Source: Streptomyces sp. NRRL B-1347
GTDB lineage: Bacteria; Actinomycetota; Actinomycetes; Streptomycetales; Streptomycetaceae
Assembly: GCF_000720325.1 (NCBI RefSeq)
Contig: NZ_JOJM01000003.1
Coordinates: 124,001-188,000 of the forward strand
DNA length: 64,000 nt
Reading direction: 5' to 3'
In this document: positions 53,265-62,271 of the stretch, piece after piece
How the letters are laid out: each line of letters begins with the position of its first letter
Position numbering within the stretch: position 1 is the stretch's first letter
Position numbers and translations under genes: made by a program
Notes under the pieces: model-generated
What the model was told of the DNA's origin: nothing
Database searches by the model: none
What the model saw: only the letters and a program-made list of their open reading frames with translations

Positions 53265-54365
53265 TCAGAAGGCGACGATCTGGAGGTACACGCCGGGGTC
53301 GTCGGCGTAGTTGGTGCCGGTGATGTACAGCGTCTCGCCGTCGGGGCCCACGGTCAGGCCCGACGCCCGTTCCACCGCGAAGCCGGTGACCGTCTCGTCG
53401 GTGACCTGGGTGTGGGTGGCCGTGTCGTAGGACAGCACCTTCGGCGCGGTCCTGTGGTCGTCCACGAGCACGTGGAAGCGGGTGCCGTCCCGGCTCACGG
53501 CCGGGCTCAGGACGGGTGAGAAGTCCGACCGGAAGTCGATGGTGGTCCGGACGCGGTCACGGGTGAGGTCGACCACGGCGGCGCGACCGTCCGGCTTGCT
53601 CAGCGCGTACAGGCGGCGGCCGTCGGGGGTGAGCGCCAGTTCGTCGGCGAAGCCGGTGGCCGCGATGGTGCGCACCACCTTCGGGACGCCCGTCGAGGTG
53701 TCCAGGTGGACCAGGCCGGCGTCGCCGCTGACGTATGCGTCCCTGCCGTTCGGCCGTACGACGATGTCGCGCGGGCTCTCGCCGGGCAGCGGCACGGTGG
53801 CGGTGAACGCGCGCCGCGCCGTGGAGAACACGAGGAGCCGGGAGGGGCCCGCGCTCGGGCCGTTGTCGTGCGGCCCGCTCTGGTCCAGGTAGACCGTCGT
53901 CCCGTCCGGGCTGATGGCCATGCGCGAGAGCGACCCCGGCCGGGTGCCCGGGGGCCGCGGCTGGTCGGGGACGGGGATGCTGGCGCGCAGGGTGTCGCTG
54001 GCCGTGTCGAACACGTTGAGGGTGCCTTCGGTGACCAGGTAGATGAGCCTGCCGCGGGCGCCGAACACCATGGGCCCGGCCCACCGTCCGGTGCTCGTGG
54101 GCACCTCCGCGGCGATCTCCCCGGTCTGGGTGTCGACGACGTACAGCTTGGTGCCGGTGGCCTCGTTCGCGCCGACGTACGCCGTGGTGCCGTCCGCGCT
54201 GACCAGCGGCGCACGCGCGGACGTGGCCGTCGGCAGGGGAATCAGGTGCTCGACGCCCGGGACCGGGTCCGGGTGCGCGACGGCGACGCCTCCGCCGGTG
54301 CACATCAGCACCCCGGCGGCCAACAGCGAGGCAAGCCAACGGGCTCTGGAACCAAGGGACTTCAT
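53265..54365 (-). CDS. Secreted YVTN-type beta-propeller
   Basis: 366 aa with a signal peptide (WLASLLAAGVLMCTGGGVAVAH region, Cys in the h-region but no clear lipobox). The rest is repeated 40-45-residue blades with the pattern SxDGTTxYV (SADGTTAYVGAN, SPDGTTVYLDQS, TPDGRRLYALSK, GPDGETLYITGT). It is probably an extracellular seven-bladed scaffold of unknown ligand. Confidence 0.88.
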   Translation of the reverse strand: MKSLGSRARWLASLLAAGVLMCTGGGVAVAHPDPVPGVEHLIPLPTATSARAPLVSADGTTAYVGANEATGTKLYVVDTQTGEIAAEVPTSTGRWAGPMVFGARGRLIYLVTEGTLNVFDTASDTLRASIPVPDQPRPPGTRPGSLSRMAISPDGTTVYLDQSGPHDNGPSAGPSRLLVFSTARRAFTATVPLPGESPRDIVVRPNGRDAYVSGDAGLVHLDTSTGVPKVVRTIAATGFADELALTPDGRRLYALSKPDGRAAVVDLTRDRVRTTIDFRSDFSPVLSPAVSRDGTRFHVLVDDHRTAPKVLSYDTATHTQVTDETVTGFAVERASGLTVGPDGETLYITGTNYADDPGVYLQIVAF

Positions 54366-54441
54366 GTCACCCTCCCCCACGGACACACCGCGTCCTCGCG
54401 ATGGCGGGGCCAGGCTACGCCGACACGCCCGGTCGGACACC

Positions 54442-56415
54442 CTAGGGTTTCCGGGGTCCGCCCACCGCCCGCAGGTTCGCGCCGTCCTTGGTGCGGCCGC
54501 GTACGGAGAGGGTCGCGTCCTCGGGGGCGCGGACGGCGAGGGTGGTGCCGTTCTCGGTGGCGCGGGCGTCTCCGGTGACGGTGAGCTCACGGATGTCCCT
54601 GCTGCCCGCCGCCAGCAGATAGCGGCGCCCGGAGGCCGTCGTCCAGTCGGTCCTCGCCACGATGTGCTGGCCGAAGCGGCTGCAGGCGGCGGTGGACCGG
54701 TCGCGGGCCACGAGGCGGGCGGGGCTTGTGGCGGAGCGCGCGGGCGGGCGCAGGTGCACCTGGATGTCGCCGGGCCCGGCCCATGTGGCGGCACGGGTGC
54801 AGGACCAGACGGCGCGGCCGCCGCGCTCGGGCAGGTCCTGCTCCGCGAAGTCCCACAGGTTCACCGCGCGGACGCCGTGGTCGCGCAGCCCGCGCAGGTC
54901 GCACGCAGTGCGGGCCCAGGCCGCGAGCGCGGCGGGGCCCGTGGCCTCGCGCGGCTGCCGCGCGGGGGCGCCGGTGTGCGGGGACGGGGTGTAGGTGAGG
55001 TGGGCGGGGGCGAGTCCGCCGAGGTCGGTGACGAGGAAGGCGTGCTTCTCCACGATCCGTACGGACGACCGGAGTTGGAGCACCGGCAAGCCTGCGCAGG
55101 CGCCGCCGGACGCGGGCGCGGCGACGGGGTCCGTGACGCCGTCCTTCGTGGTGGGCAGGGGGCGGCCGGGGGTGTCGGGGCGCAGCAGGTCCCGGGTCTG
55201 CGCGTCGGCGATCCAGGGCGCGGTGAGATAGCGCACGGTTCCGTCGTGGCGTGCGACGACGAGGGCGGCTGCGGTGGTGACTCCGGCGTCGTCGGTGCGG
55301 GCGACCTCCAGGGCCGGGCGGCCGGAGGAGGTGAGGGGTTCGCTGTACCGCACGACGCGGTCGCTGTCGTGGAGCAGGACCACGGCCCGGCCGTCGACGT
55401 CGCCCGCGTACAGCAGTTGGGCACCGCGCGTGGGCGGCACCAGGTCGGTGGCCCTCGCCCTCGTCACCGGGGTGCCGGGAGGTGGCGCGGCCCAGGTGTC
55501 CAGGGCCCGGGCGAGCAGCGCGCCGTCGTCCGTGCGCCCGCCCCTGGCGGGCCAGGCGGTGAAGTCGACGCGGGCGGTGTCGGCCCAGCTTTCGGAGGCG
55601 GTGCGGACGAGCTGGGCGGGGGTGACCTGCGCCGCCCGTACCGGGCGTGCCTGCGGGTCGTCGGGCGGGCCCGTCGGCGAGGAGGAGACGGTGAGGACCG
55701 TGCCGCACGCCGTCACCGCCGCGACGAGACCCGCGAGCCGTACGCGGCGCCTGCGGCGCAGCAGGTCGGTGGGCCGGGTGCGGACGGAGCAGGCGTCGAA
55801 CTCCGCGGACCGCAGCAGGGTCCGCGCGTCGGCTCCCGCGGGTGCGCGCAGGTCCTCGGCGGCGGCCAGGGCCGCGTCCGGGTCCTCCTCCCCCGCGGCC
55901 AGGAGCAGTTCGCGTACGCGCTCGTCCGGCATGTCGTCGACGCAGCGCAGCGCGAGGACGGCGCGCGCGGCGGGCGGGGCTTGGGCGAGCGCCCGGCTGA
56001 GCGCGATCTCCTCGGCGCCGCCCGCGTGCGGGGAGAGCCGCAGCCCCCATACCACCGGGAGGCGGGGGCGGAGTGCGCGCGGCGGTGGCACGCGTGCGGG
56101 CCAGCCACGCGGGCGCCGGTCGTAGGCGAGCGCCGACCGCAGGACGCGGGCGCGCAGCCAGTCCTCTTCGGCGGCCGTGCCGTCAGTGCGCTGCCGGGGC
56201 AGGAGCCCGCCCGCGGGTACGCGCGGCAGGTGCGGCAGCGCGCGCTGCACCAGCGCCTGTGCGGCAAGTACCTTGCGGTGCCTGCCGAGTTCGGGCGGGA
56301 GGGTGAGGTAGGCCAGGCGCACCAGGTGTGCGTACCGGTCGACCAGTGCGGCCTCGGTCCGTTCCAGGGTGCCCCTGGAGGGTGGTGCCGCCGTACGTCG
56401 CCGTGCTGAGGACAT
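54442..56415 (-). CDS. Sigma-like domain fused to a membrane-anchored exported domain
   Basis: 657 aa. Residues ~18-180 resemble a degenerate ECF sigma factor: ALVDRYAHLVRLAYLTLPPE (region 2-like) and LAQAPPAARAVLALRCVDDM (region 4 start). An Arg-rich stretch (LLRRRRRVRLAG) precedes one membrane helix (~226-246). About 400 exported residues follow, with Cys pairs but no known domain. The recognition helix of region 4 is not convincing, so it may not be a working sigma factor. ATG 56415 has a distant GGAAGG. The exported part could sense the envelope. Confidence 0.7.
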   Translation of the reverse strand: MSSARRRTAAPPSRGTLERTEAALVDRYAHLVRLAYLTLPPELGRHRKVLAAQALVQRALPHLPRVPAGGLLPRQRTDGTAAEEDWLRARVLRSALAYDRRPRGWPARVPPPRALRPRLPVVWGLRLSPHAGGAEEIALSRALAQAPPAARAVLALRCVDDMPDERVRELLLAAGEEDPDAALAAAEDLRAPAGADARTLLRSAEFDACSVRTRPTDLLRRRRRVRLAGLVAAVTACGTVLTVSSSPTGPPDDPQARPVRAAQVTPAQLVRTASESWADTARVDFTAWPARGGRTDDGALLARALDTWAAPPPGTPVTRARATDLVPPTRGAQLLYAGDVDGRAVVLLHDSDRVVRYSEPLTSSGRPALEVARTDDAGVTTAAALVVARHDGTVRYLTAPWIADAQTRDLLRPDTPGRPLPTTKDGVTDPVAAPASGGACAGLPVLQLRSSVRIVEKHAFLVTDLGGLAPAHLTYTPSPHTGAPARQPREATGPAALAAWARTACDLRGLRDHGVRAVNLWDFAEQDLPERGGRAVWSCTRAATWAGPGDIQVHLRPPARSATSPARLVARDRSTAACSRFGQHIVARTDWTTASGRRYLLAAGSRDIRELTVTGDARATENGTTLAVRAPEDATLSVRGRTKDGANLRAVGGPRKP

Positions 56416-56529
56416 TGATCACAAAGCCTTCCAACGGCTGTAGCCGAGCGGTTGTCACCCCCCTTCCAACGAGTGAATCTTGGGATGGTCACCACGGCGT
56501 TCACCTGGGGGGCGGGGCTCAGTAGGTGA

Positions 56530-57483
56530 TCACGGAGCAGTCGGCTGCGGTCCGCCGGGGTGCGTGGCATCGGCCCGGCGGCCCACCGCCGCTCGCGCCG
56601 CGGCCACGAACGCGGCGATCGCCGGATGGCTGCCGCCGCCCGCGCGGAAGGCGACCTTCGACCTGCGGAACAGCGGGAGTTCGGTCAGCAGCACGCCCGC
56701 GGGGCCGTGTGCCGTGGCCGTCTCCGGGACGAATCCGGCTCCCTGCCCGGCGGCGGCCAGGGCGAGGACCGTACGGAAGTCGTTGACCTGGTGGCGGATC
56801 CTCGGCTGGAACCCGGCCGCCTGGCAGGCGCGCACGGCCATGGCGTGTCCGGTGGTGCCGTCCCGCGCGGTGATCCACGGGACCTCGGCACAGGGCCCGA
56901 GCAGCTCCGCGAGCGTCGCGCCGCGGCCGGTGCCCCGGGCCGTGGCGCGGGCGTCGCCCATGACGAGGTACATCGGCTCGTCCACCAGGGGGATCTCGTC
57001 GACCGTGGAGTCCGGTGACGCCGGTACGAAGTCGTAGTCGTGGACGAGGGCCACGTCGAGTTCACCGGCCCGCAGGCCGTCGGAGACGCGCGCGGAGTCG
57101 ATCTCCCGCACCATCGGTTCCAGCGCGGGGTGGTGGCGGGCAAGCTCGGCGAGCGCCGCGGGCACGATGGTGTGCCCGCCGGAGGGGAAGGTCCCGATGC
57201 GCAGCGGCCCGCCGACGCCCTCGCGGGCGCTGGCCAGCTCGGAGACGGCCAGTTCGAGGCGTTGCAGGACGGCGTCGGCGTGGGTGACGAGGGTCCGGCC
57301 CGCGGGGGTGAGCACCACCCGCCTGCCGCTGCGTTCCAGCAGGGGCACGCCCGCCTCGCGTTCCAGCACGCCCAGTTGCTGGGAGACGGCGGACGCGGTG
57401 AAGGTCAGCGCCTCGGCCACGGCGGCGATGGTGCCCCGCCGGTCCAGTTCGCGCAGCAGGTGGAGACGGCGTACATCAAGCAT
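56530..57483 (-). CDS. LysR-family regulator
   Basis: 317 aa. The HTH is LHLLRELDRRGTIAAVAEAL with TFTASAVSQQLGVLEREAGV; an effector domain follows (LRIGTFPSGGHTIVPAALAE). It is of the type that usually controls an adjacent metabolic gene. Divergent from the DapA-like gene; the start codon overlaps the candidate operator TAAGTTCAGCTTA. Confidence 0.94.
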   Translation of the reverse strand: MLDVRRLHLLRELDRRGTIAAVAEALTFTASAVSQQLGVLEREAGVPLLERSGRRVVLTPAGRTLVTHADAVLQRLELAVSELASAREGVGGPLRIGTFPSGGHTIVPAALAELARHHPALEPMVREIDSARVSDGLRAGELDVALVHDYDFVPASPDSTVDEIPLVDEPMYLVMGDARATARGTGRGATLAELLGPCAEVPWITARDGTTGHAMAVRACQAAGFQPRIRHQVNDFRTVLALAAAGQGAGFVPETATAHGPAGVLLTELPLFRRSKVAFRAGGGSHPAIAAFVAAARAAVGRRADATHPGGPQPTAP

Positions 57484-57495
57484 AAGTTCAGCTTA
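57483..57495. promoter_or_regulatory. Candidate LysR site TAAGTTCAGCTTA
   Basis: TAAG and CTTA ends are inverted around a 5-bp centre, at the LysR start in the AT-richer 71-bp divergent region. Confidence 0.4.
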
Positions 57496-57554
57496 GGCAT
57501 AGGGATAGAAATCAGAAATGGATCTACTGGGTCGGTGTGGGTCAGGGTGGGGCC

Positions 57555-58469
57555 ATGAAGCCCGAACCGAACTTCAACGGCCTGTACGTCCCCTTGGTGA
57601 CTCCCTTCACCGACGACCTGCGCCTGGCCCCCGACGCGCTCGCCCGCCTCGCCGACGAGGCGCTCTCGGCCGGTGCCTCCGGGCTCGTCGCCCTCGGCAC
57701 GACCGCGGAGTCGGCCACGCTGACGGCGGCGGAGAAGCGGACCGTGGTGCGCGTCTGCGCCGCCGCCTGCCGGGCCCACGGCGCCCCGCTGATCGTCGGG
57801 GTCGGCACCGGTGACACCGCGGCGGCCATCACCTCGCTGCGCGAGCTCGCGGCCACCGGTGACGTGGCCGCGGCGCTGGTGCCCGCGCCGCCCTACGTCC
57901 GGCCCGGCGAGGCCGGGACGCTGGCGCACTTCACCGCCCTCGCCGAAGGCGGCGGCGTACCGCTCGTCGTGTACGACATCCCGTACCGCAGCGGGCAACC
58001 GCTCAGCGCGGACGCGCTCGCCGCGCTCGGCCGGCTGCCGGGGGTCGTCGGGGTGAAGCACGCGACCGGTGCGATCGACGCGACCACGGTGGAGCTGCTC
58101 GCCGATCCCGTGCCGGGCTTCGCCGTGCTCGGCGGCGACGACGTCGTCATCTCCCCGCTCGTCGCGGCGGGCGCGCACGGCGGCATCCTCGCGTCGGCCA
58201 ACCTCCGCACCGCCGACTACGCCGAACTCATCTCGCTGTGGCGGCGCGGTTCCGCCGCGCCCGCCCGCAGGCTCGGGGCCGACCTCGCCCGCTTCTCCGC
58301 CGCCCTGTTCGCCGAACCGAACCCGACCGTGATCAAGGGCGTGCTGCACGCTCAGGAGCGCATTCCCAGCCCTGCCGTCCGGTTGCCGCTGCTGCCCGCG
58401 TCCCCTGACGCGGTCCGCCGGGCGGCGCTGCTGGCCGACCGTCACGCGCTCCAGGCGTCACCGGCCTGA
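57555..58469 (+). CDS. DapA-like lyase (dihydrodipicolinate synthase / NAL family)
   Basis: 304 aa TIM barrel. It has the Schiff-base Lys in GVVGVKHATGAID and the proton-relay Tyr in VVYDIPYRSG; the (G)TTAES motif is LVALGTTAESATLT. It catalyses aldol condensation or cleavage with pyruvate. Divergence from LysR and lack of lysine genes suggests a catabolic or specialised lyase rather than lysine biosynthesis. ATG 57555 has AGGGTGGGG upstream. Confidence 0.92.
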   Translation: MKPEPNFNGLYVPLVTPFTDDLRLAPDALARLADEALSAGASGLVALGTTAESATLTAAEKRTVVRVCAAACRAHGAPLIVGVGTGDTAAAITSLRELAATGDVAAALVPAPPYVRPGEAGTLAHFTALAEGGGVPLVVYDIPYRSGQPLSADALAALGRLPGVVGVKHATGAIDATTVELLADPVPGFAVLGGDDVVISPLVAAGAHGGILASANLRTADYAELISLWRRGSAAPARRLGADLARFSAALFAEPNPTVIKGVLHAQERIPSPAVRLPLLPASPDAVRRAALLADRHALQASPA

Positions 58470-58508
58470 CACCACACCGGGGAACACTCCTCGCCCACGC
58501 CTCAGGAC

Positions 58509-58535
58509 GTCAGCGGAACGTCAGCGGGACGCGAG
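58509..58535. repeat. Direct repeat GTCAGCG spaced by 11 bp (copy B)
   Basis: GTCAGCG at 58509 and 58520 followed by GGACGCGAG, matching the element at 25644 at 23 of 27 positions. It lies in the 243-bp gap before the LuxR gene at 58713. Confidence 0.6.
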
Positions 58536-58712
58536 CGGCGGGCGCCAACCTGGTGCTCGACGACACGTGCCCGGTACTGAACGACACGTGGCGCCGCTTG
58601 GTCCGGATCAACGGCAGCTGCTTACCTGAGGGCGGAGGAACGAGCGGCGGGCCTGCGTGCCCGTCGCCGTCGAGCCTCTGGACCACCGTGGATGATGGAG
58701 GTGCTCTAGCCC

Positions 58713-59366
58713 ATGCAGCAGACCGTTGAGAGCGTTCTCACGACGCAGCCGGTGCCGGTGACCGTGCACGCATCGGATCCGATCTCGCAGGCCGGGGTGG
58801 TGAGCCAGCTCCGGCAGTGTGCGGGGATCACCGTGGCGGACGACGAGCGGCAGGGCCGCGGCCGGGTCGCCCTTCTCGTCGTCGGCACCGTGGACGGGAC
58901 GACGCTGGCGAGCCTGCGCAGACTCGTCCACGCCGAGAACGTGCGGGTGGTTCTGGTGGTGGACCGGATGCGCGGGGCGGACGTGCTGAACGTCGCGGGA
59001 TGCGGCGTCACCTCGATCGTGCGGCGGCACGAGGCCACTCCGGCGCGGCTGCTGCGGGCCGTCCTCGCGGCCCACCGGGGCCACGGTGACTTGCCGTCCG
59101 ACCTGTTGGGCAGGCTCATCACCCAGATGGGGCGGTGCCAGAGCCGCGCACCCGCTCCGGCGGGGCCGACCTCCGCGGAGATGACGCCGCGGGAGGTCGA
59201 CATCCTCCGGCTGGTGGCGGAGGGCTTCGACACCGCCGAGGTCGCCGCCAAACTCGCGTACTCCGAACGCACGGTGAAGAACGACCTGCAGAACCTGACC
59301 TCGCGCCTCCAGCTGCGCAACCGGACCCACGCGGTGGCGTACGCGTTGCGCGCGGGCTACATCTGA
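58713..59366 (+). CDS. LuxR-type regulator with phosphorylation-deficient receiver
   Basis: 217 aa. The N-terminal ~125 residues follow a receiver fold (VTVHASDPISQAGVVSQL), but the strand-3 position reads VALLVVGTVDG with no phospho-Asp. The C-terminal HTH is MTPREVDILRLVAEGFDTAE with YSERTVKNDLQNLTSRLQLR. GGAGG precedes the ATG. There is no kinase nearby, so it is probably an orphan, ligand- or level-controlled regulator. Confidence 0.9.
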   Translation: MQQTVESVLTTQPVPVTVHASDPISQAGVVSQLRQCAGITVADDERQGRGRVALLVVGTVDGTTLASLRRLVHAENVRVVLVVDRMRGADVLNVAGCGVTSIVRRHEATPARLLRAVLAAHRGHGDLPSDLLGRLITQMGRCQSRAPAPAGPTSAEMTPREVDILRLVAEGFDTAEVAAKLAYSERTVKNDLQNLTSRLQLRNRTHAVAYALRAGYI

Positions 59367-59399
59367 GGCCGCGACGGAGTTCCCGGCCCGGCGGCCGGC

Positions 59400-59969
59400 T
59401 CAGTCACCGCCACGCGCGTGCGGCCGCTCCATCCGGGAGAGCCACGTCGTCAGGACTGCTTCGAGCGAGGCGGCTTCGGCGGGGGTCAGGAGATCCACCA
59501 GCTGGCGCTCGCTGCGCATGTGGTCGGTGAACGCCTCGTCGATCAGCTCGCGTCCGGGCTCGGTGAGGGCGACGATCCGTCCGCGCTGGTCGTCGCCGGA
59601 GCGGCGCCGGGTGACGAGTCCGGCTCGCTCCAGCCGGTCGATGCGCTTCGTCATCGCGCCGGTGGTGACCATGGTGTGCGCGGCCAGCTCGCCGGGCGCC
59701 CGCTCGTACGGCGCTCCGGCACGGCGCAGCGCGCACAGCACGTCGAACTCGCCCTCGCCGAGGCCGTAGTGCCCATAGACGAGGCAGAGCCGCTCGGTGA
59801 GCAGCCCTGCCAGGCGGTGCAGCCGGCCGATCACTGCCTGCGGGGAGACGTCGACGTCGGGCCGCTCGCGGCGCCAGTCCGCCTGGATGCGGGCCACGCG
59901 GTCCAGTGACTGCGGGCCTTCCCTGCCCACCTCGCCCATACGCACCTCGTCCCTACGTACCTCGTCCAT
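59400..59969 (-). CDS. MarR-family regulator
   Basis: 189 aa. The winged helix includes GEGEFDVLCALRRAGAPYER, MVTTGAMTKRIDRLERAGLV and TRRRSGDDQRGRIVALTEPG. The N-terminus starts with a degenerate 15-bp repeat (DEVRRDEVRMGEV). Start candidates are GTG 59975, ATG 59969 and ATG 59939, the last with the best GAGG spacing. Divergent from the EamA gene and likely bound to the paired 18-bp palindromes between them. Confidence 0.92.
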   Translation of the reverse strand: MDEVRRDEVRMGEVGREGPQSLDRVARIQADWRRERPDVDVSPQAVIGRLHRLAGLLTERLCLVYGHYGLGEGEFDVLCALRRAGAPYERAPGELAAHTMVTTGAMTKRIDRLERAGLVTRRRSGDDQRGRIVALTEPGRELIDEAFTDHMRSERQLVDLLTPAEAASLEAVLTTWLSRMERPHARGGD

Positions 59970-59979
59970 GCGCACATGC

Positions 59980-60018
59980 TAGCTTCCCGGGAAGCTATAT
60001 TATCTTCCATGGAAGGTA
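59980..60018. promoter_or_regulatory. Two 18-bp MarR operators over the EamA promoter and start
   Basis: TAGCTTCCCGGGAAGCTA (59980-59997) is a perfect palindrome. TATCTTCCATGGAAGGTA (60001-60018) is the same element with one mismatched pair, 21 bp further. The second contains the EamA ATG (60009). A TATATT -10 box (59996-60001) ends 7 nt before that ATG, so the mRNA is leaderless and a bound repressor would cover its start. Confidence 0.85.
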
Positions 60019-60980
60019 ATGCGCGATGGGTGGCACTGACCGCGGTCGCCCCGGTGGCCTGGGGCACCAACTACTTCGTCACGCACGCCTACCTGCCCGC
60101 GGACCGACCGCTGTGGGGAGCCGCACTGCGTGCGCTGCCCGCCGGGCTGCTGCTCCTCGCCGTGCGCCGACAGCGGCCACGCGGCGCGTGGTGGTGGCGC
60201 TCCGCGGTGCTCGGCCTGCTGAACGTGAGCGTGTTCTTCGTCCTCGTCTACGTCGCCTCGCAGCTCCTGCCGACGAGCGTCGCCTCCACGGTCATGGCCG
60301 TGGCCCCGCTGACGATGATGCTGATCGCCTGGCTCCTGGTGTCCGAACGCCCCAGCGCCAGGCACCTGGCGGGCGCGGTCGTCGGCCTCGCGGGAGTGTG
60401 CCTGATGCTGCTCACGGGAGTGGAAGGGGTGAGCGTGCCGGGCGTCGTGGCCTCGGCCGTCGCCATGCTGATGTCGTCCTTCGGCTACATCCTGGCCAAA
60501 CGCTGGAGCTGGGACGTCGACGTGCTCGCCTCGACCGCCTGGCAGCTCACCGCCGGAGGCCTCTTCCTGCTCCCGGCCGCCGCTGTCGCGGAGGGCCCGC
60601 CCACCGCGCCCTCCCCGTCGGAGGCCCTCGCGTTCGCCTATGTCGCCCTGGTCGCCACCGCGCTGGCCTTCGCCGCCTGGTTCACGGGCCTCCGCCGTCT
60701 GCCCGCGGGGACGGTGGGTCTGATCGGACTGCTCAACCCGTTCACGGGTGTGCTGCTCGGCACGGTGGTCGCCGCGGAGGTGCTGACCGGGCAGCAACTG
60801 TGCGGCCTCGCGCTGGTGTTGGCGGGGGTCGCGCTCGGCAGGCCCGCACGGCGCGGCGGCGACCAGGCACGCGCGCGTGCCGTCACCGATGAGGAGCCCG
60901 CCCAGGGGCCCTCCCCCGACGGGGATCCCGTCTCCGGCGGGGATCCCGCGCGGGAGGCTTCCCCGTGCGGCCCCAGGTGA
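60009..60980 (+). CDS. EamA/DMT-family transporter
   Basis: 323 aa with ten membrane helices in two EamA repeats (WVALTAVAPVAWGTNYFVTH, VASTVMAVAPLTMMLIAWLL; AYVALVATALAFAAWFTGLR, VGLIGLLNPFTGVLLGTVVA). It exports amino acids, metabolites or drugs. ATG 60009 is fixed by the leaderless promoter. The cytosolic C-terminal tail (~40 aa) has a DGDPVSGGDPA duplication. Confidence 0.92.
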   Translation: MEGNARWVALTAVAPVAWGTNYFVTHAYLPADRPLWGAALRALPAGLLLLAVRRQRPRGAWWWRSAVLGLLNVSVFFVLVYVASQLLPTSVASTVMAVAPLTMMLIAWLLVSERPSARHLAGAVVGLAGVCLMLLTGVEGVSVPGVVASAVAMLMSSFGYILAKRWSWDVDVLASTAWQLTAGGLFLLPAAAVAEGPPTAPSPSEALAFAYVALVATALAFAAWFTGLRRLPAGTVGLIGLLNPFTGVLLGTVVAAEVLTGQQLCGLALVLAGVALGRPARRGGDQARARAVTDEEPAQGPSPDGDPVSGGDPAREASPCGPR

Positions 60981-61017
60981 GGGCCGCGCCGGAGCTTCCG
61001 TGGCCGGGAAGGGCGGG

Positions 61018-61377
61018 TCAGGCGCTCTTCTGGGCGGCGGCCCTGCGCTGCCGCTTGCCGAGCGGCGCCTGCGAGAGGTCCTCGGCCTGGGAGCGGAGGC
61101 TCTTGTAGCCGTAGCCGCGCTGTGTCAGCCACGCCTTCGCCGCCTCTTCAGCGCGCTCGGTCGCCTCCAGGATGTCCTCCTCTTCCTCCCCCTCCGCCCG
61201 GAAGCGGAAGGTGAAGGCGGGCCGCGCGGCGATGTCGTAGCTGAGGTGCCCCTCGGGGGTGAAGGCGGCCCGCAGCACGTCGTGCTCGGCGGCCCGGGCC
61301 AGGAGCTCGGCCCGCTGGTCGGGCGTGAGCGCGTCGAAGACGCCGCGCACGGTGACGCGGAAGGTACGAGTGGTCAT
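61018..61377 (-). CDS. DUF6204-like small protein
   Basis: 119 aa. RTFRVTVRGVFDALTPDQRA, FTPEGHLSYDIAARPAFTFR and an acidic AEGEEEEDILEATERAEEAA helix resemble the actinobacterial DUF6204 family. Basic tail GKRQRRAAAQKS. Function unknown, cytosolic. Confidence 0.82.
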   Translation of the reverse strand: MTTRTFRVTVRGVFDALTPDQRAELLARAAEHDVLRAAFTPEGHLSYDIAARPAFTFRFRAEGEEEEDILEATERAEEAAKAWLTQRGYGYKSLRSQAEDLSQAPLGKRQRRAAAQKSA

Positions 61378-61472
61378 CCGGCGACCCTAACCAGCGAGAG
61401 CGGAGGGACTCCACCGCGTTTTCGCGGCGTCACCGGCCCACGGGCCCCGCGCGACCGAGGCACTCCCGGCGG

Positions 61473-62135
61473 TCACGCGTCGCCGGACTCCCCCGCCTCC
61501 ATCCGACGGCGCACCTGGTCCTCCTGGGCGAGCCGCCGCAGGAGTTCGAGTACGGGACCGGAGAGGGCGAGGACGATCACCGCCTGCTCGGCGAGCGCGG
61601 GCGAGTCGTCGAAGTCCGCCGCACGTTCGAGGTCGAGGCGGGCGATCGACCGGGCAAGATCGCCGTACGCGGCCAGGCGGTCGAGGCGGTAGTTGGCGTC
61701 GAGGCGCCTGAGCTCCCGCAGCACCGTCGTCAGGCCCTGGACGTGCGGAGAGTCATCGGGGACCTGCCAGTCCATGGCCGCGATCAGGTCCGCCGCGTCC
61801 GCCGCCGCGGCCGCTTCGTCCTCTGTCTCCCGCCCCGCGTCACCGGCCGGGGCCTGTGCGACGGGCACCGGAAGGGCGTAGCTGATCGCCTTGAGGGTGC
61901 CGTCGGTGCTATCGGCCTGGTCGACCGCCGCGAGGACGTCCCGGGTCGCGGCGATGGACAGACCGCCGAGCGTCGTCAGCGCCTTGATCAGACGCAGCCG
62001 CTGCACGTGCTCGTCGCCGTACTCGGCGAGCGTGGCGGCCGTCGCGCGGCCCGCGGGGAGCAGCCCCTGGCGCCGGAAGTACTTGATGCTGGCGACCGGT
62101 ACGCCGGTCTTCTGGCTGAGCTCGGAGATCTTCAC
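61473..62135 (-). CDS. MerR-family regulator of the YhgE/Pip-type gene
   Basis: 220 aa. The HTH is KISELSQKTGVPVASIKYFR with RQGLLPAGRATAATLAEYGD; an extended helical C-terminal domain follows (DLARSIARLDLERAADFDDS). GTG 62135 has GAGGAAG upstream. Divergent from the membrane protein at 62272. Confidence 0.92.
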   Translation of the reverse strand: MKISELSQKTGVPVASIKYFRRQGLLPAGRATAATLAEYGDEHVQRLRLIKALTTLGGLSIAATRDVLAAVDQADSTDGTLKAISYALPVPVAQAPAGDAGRETEDEAAAAADAADLIAAMDWQVPDDSPHVQGLTTVLRELRRLDANYRLDRLAAYGDLARSIARLDLERAADFDDSPALAEQAVIVLALSGPVLELLRRLAQEDQVRRRMEAGESGDA

Positions 62136-62212
62136 GCGGCTTCCTCGACGACGGGGGCCGCGTCCCGGCAGCCCCTCACGGCAATTGGACACCACCAACT
62201 CGATACTGTCAC

Positions 62213-62242
62213 TATCTAGAGCTGGATACCTTAAGTATCTAG
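62213..62242. promoter_or_regulatory. AT-rich operator region with TATCTAG repeats
   Basis: TATCTAG at 62213 and 62236 (23 bp apart) and the dyad GATAC-CTTAA-GTATC (62225-62239) sit between the MerR and membrane-protein genes, where a MerR protein would act. Confidence 0.6.
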
Positions 62243-62271
62243 TCACGTAGCGTCATCGCTTTGGAGCGTCC

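Noticed and set aside
57555..58469. Lysine-biosynthetic dapA
   Set aside because: The lyase is divergent from a LysR gene with no lysine gene nearby; better described as a DapA-like family member.
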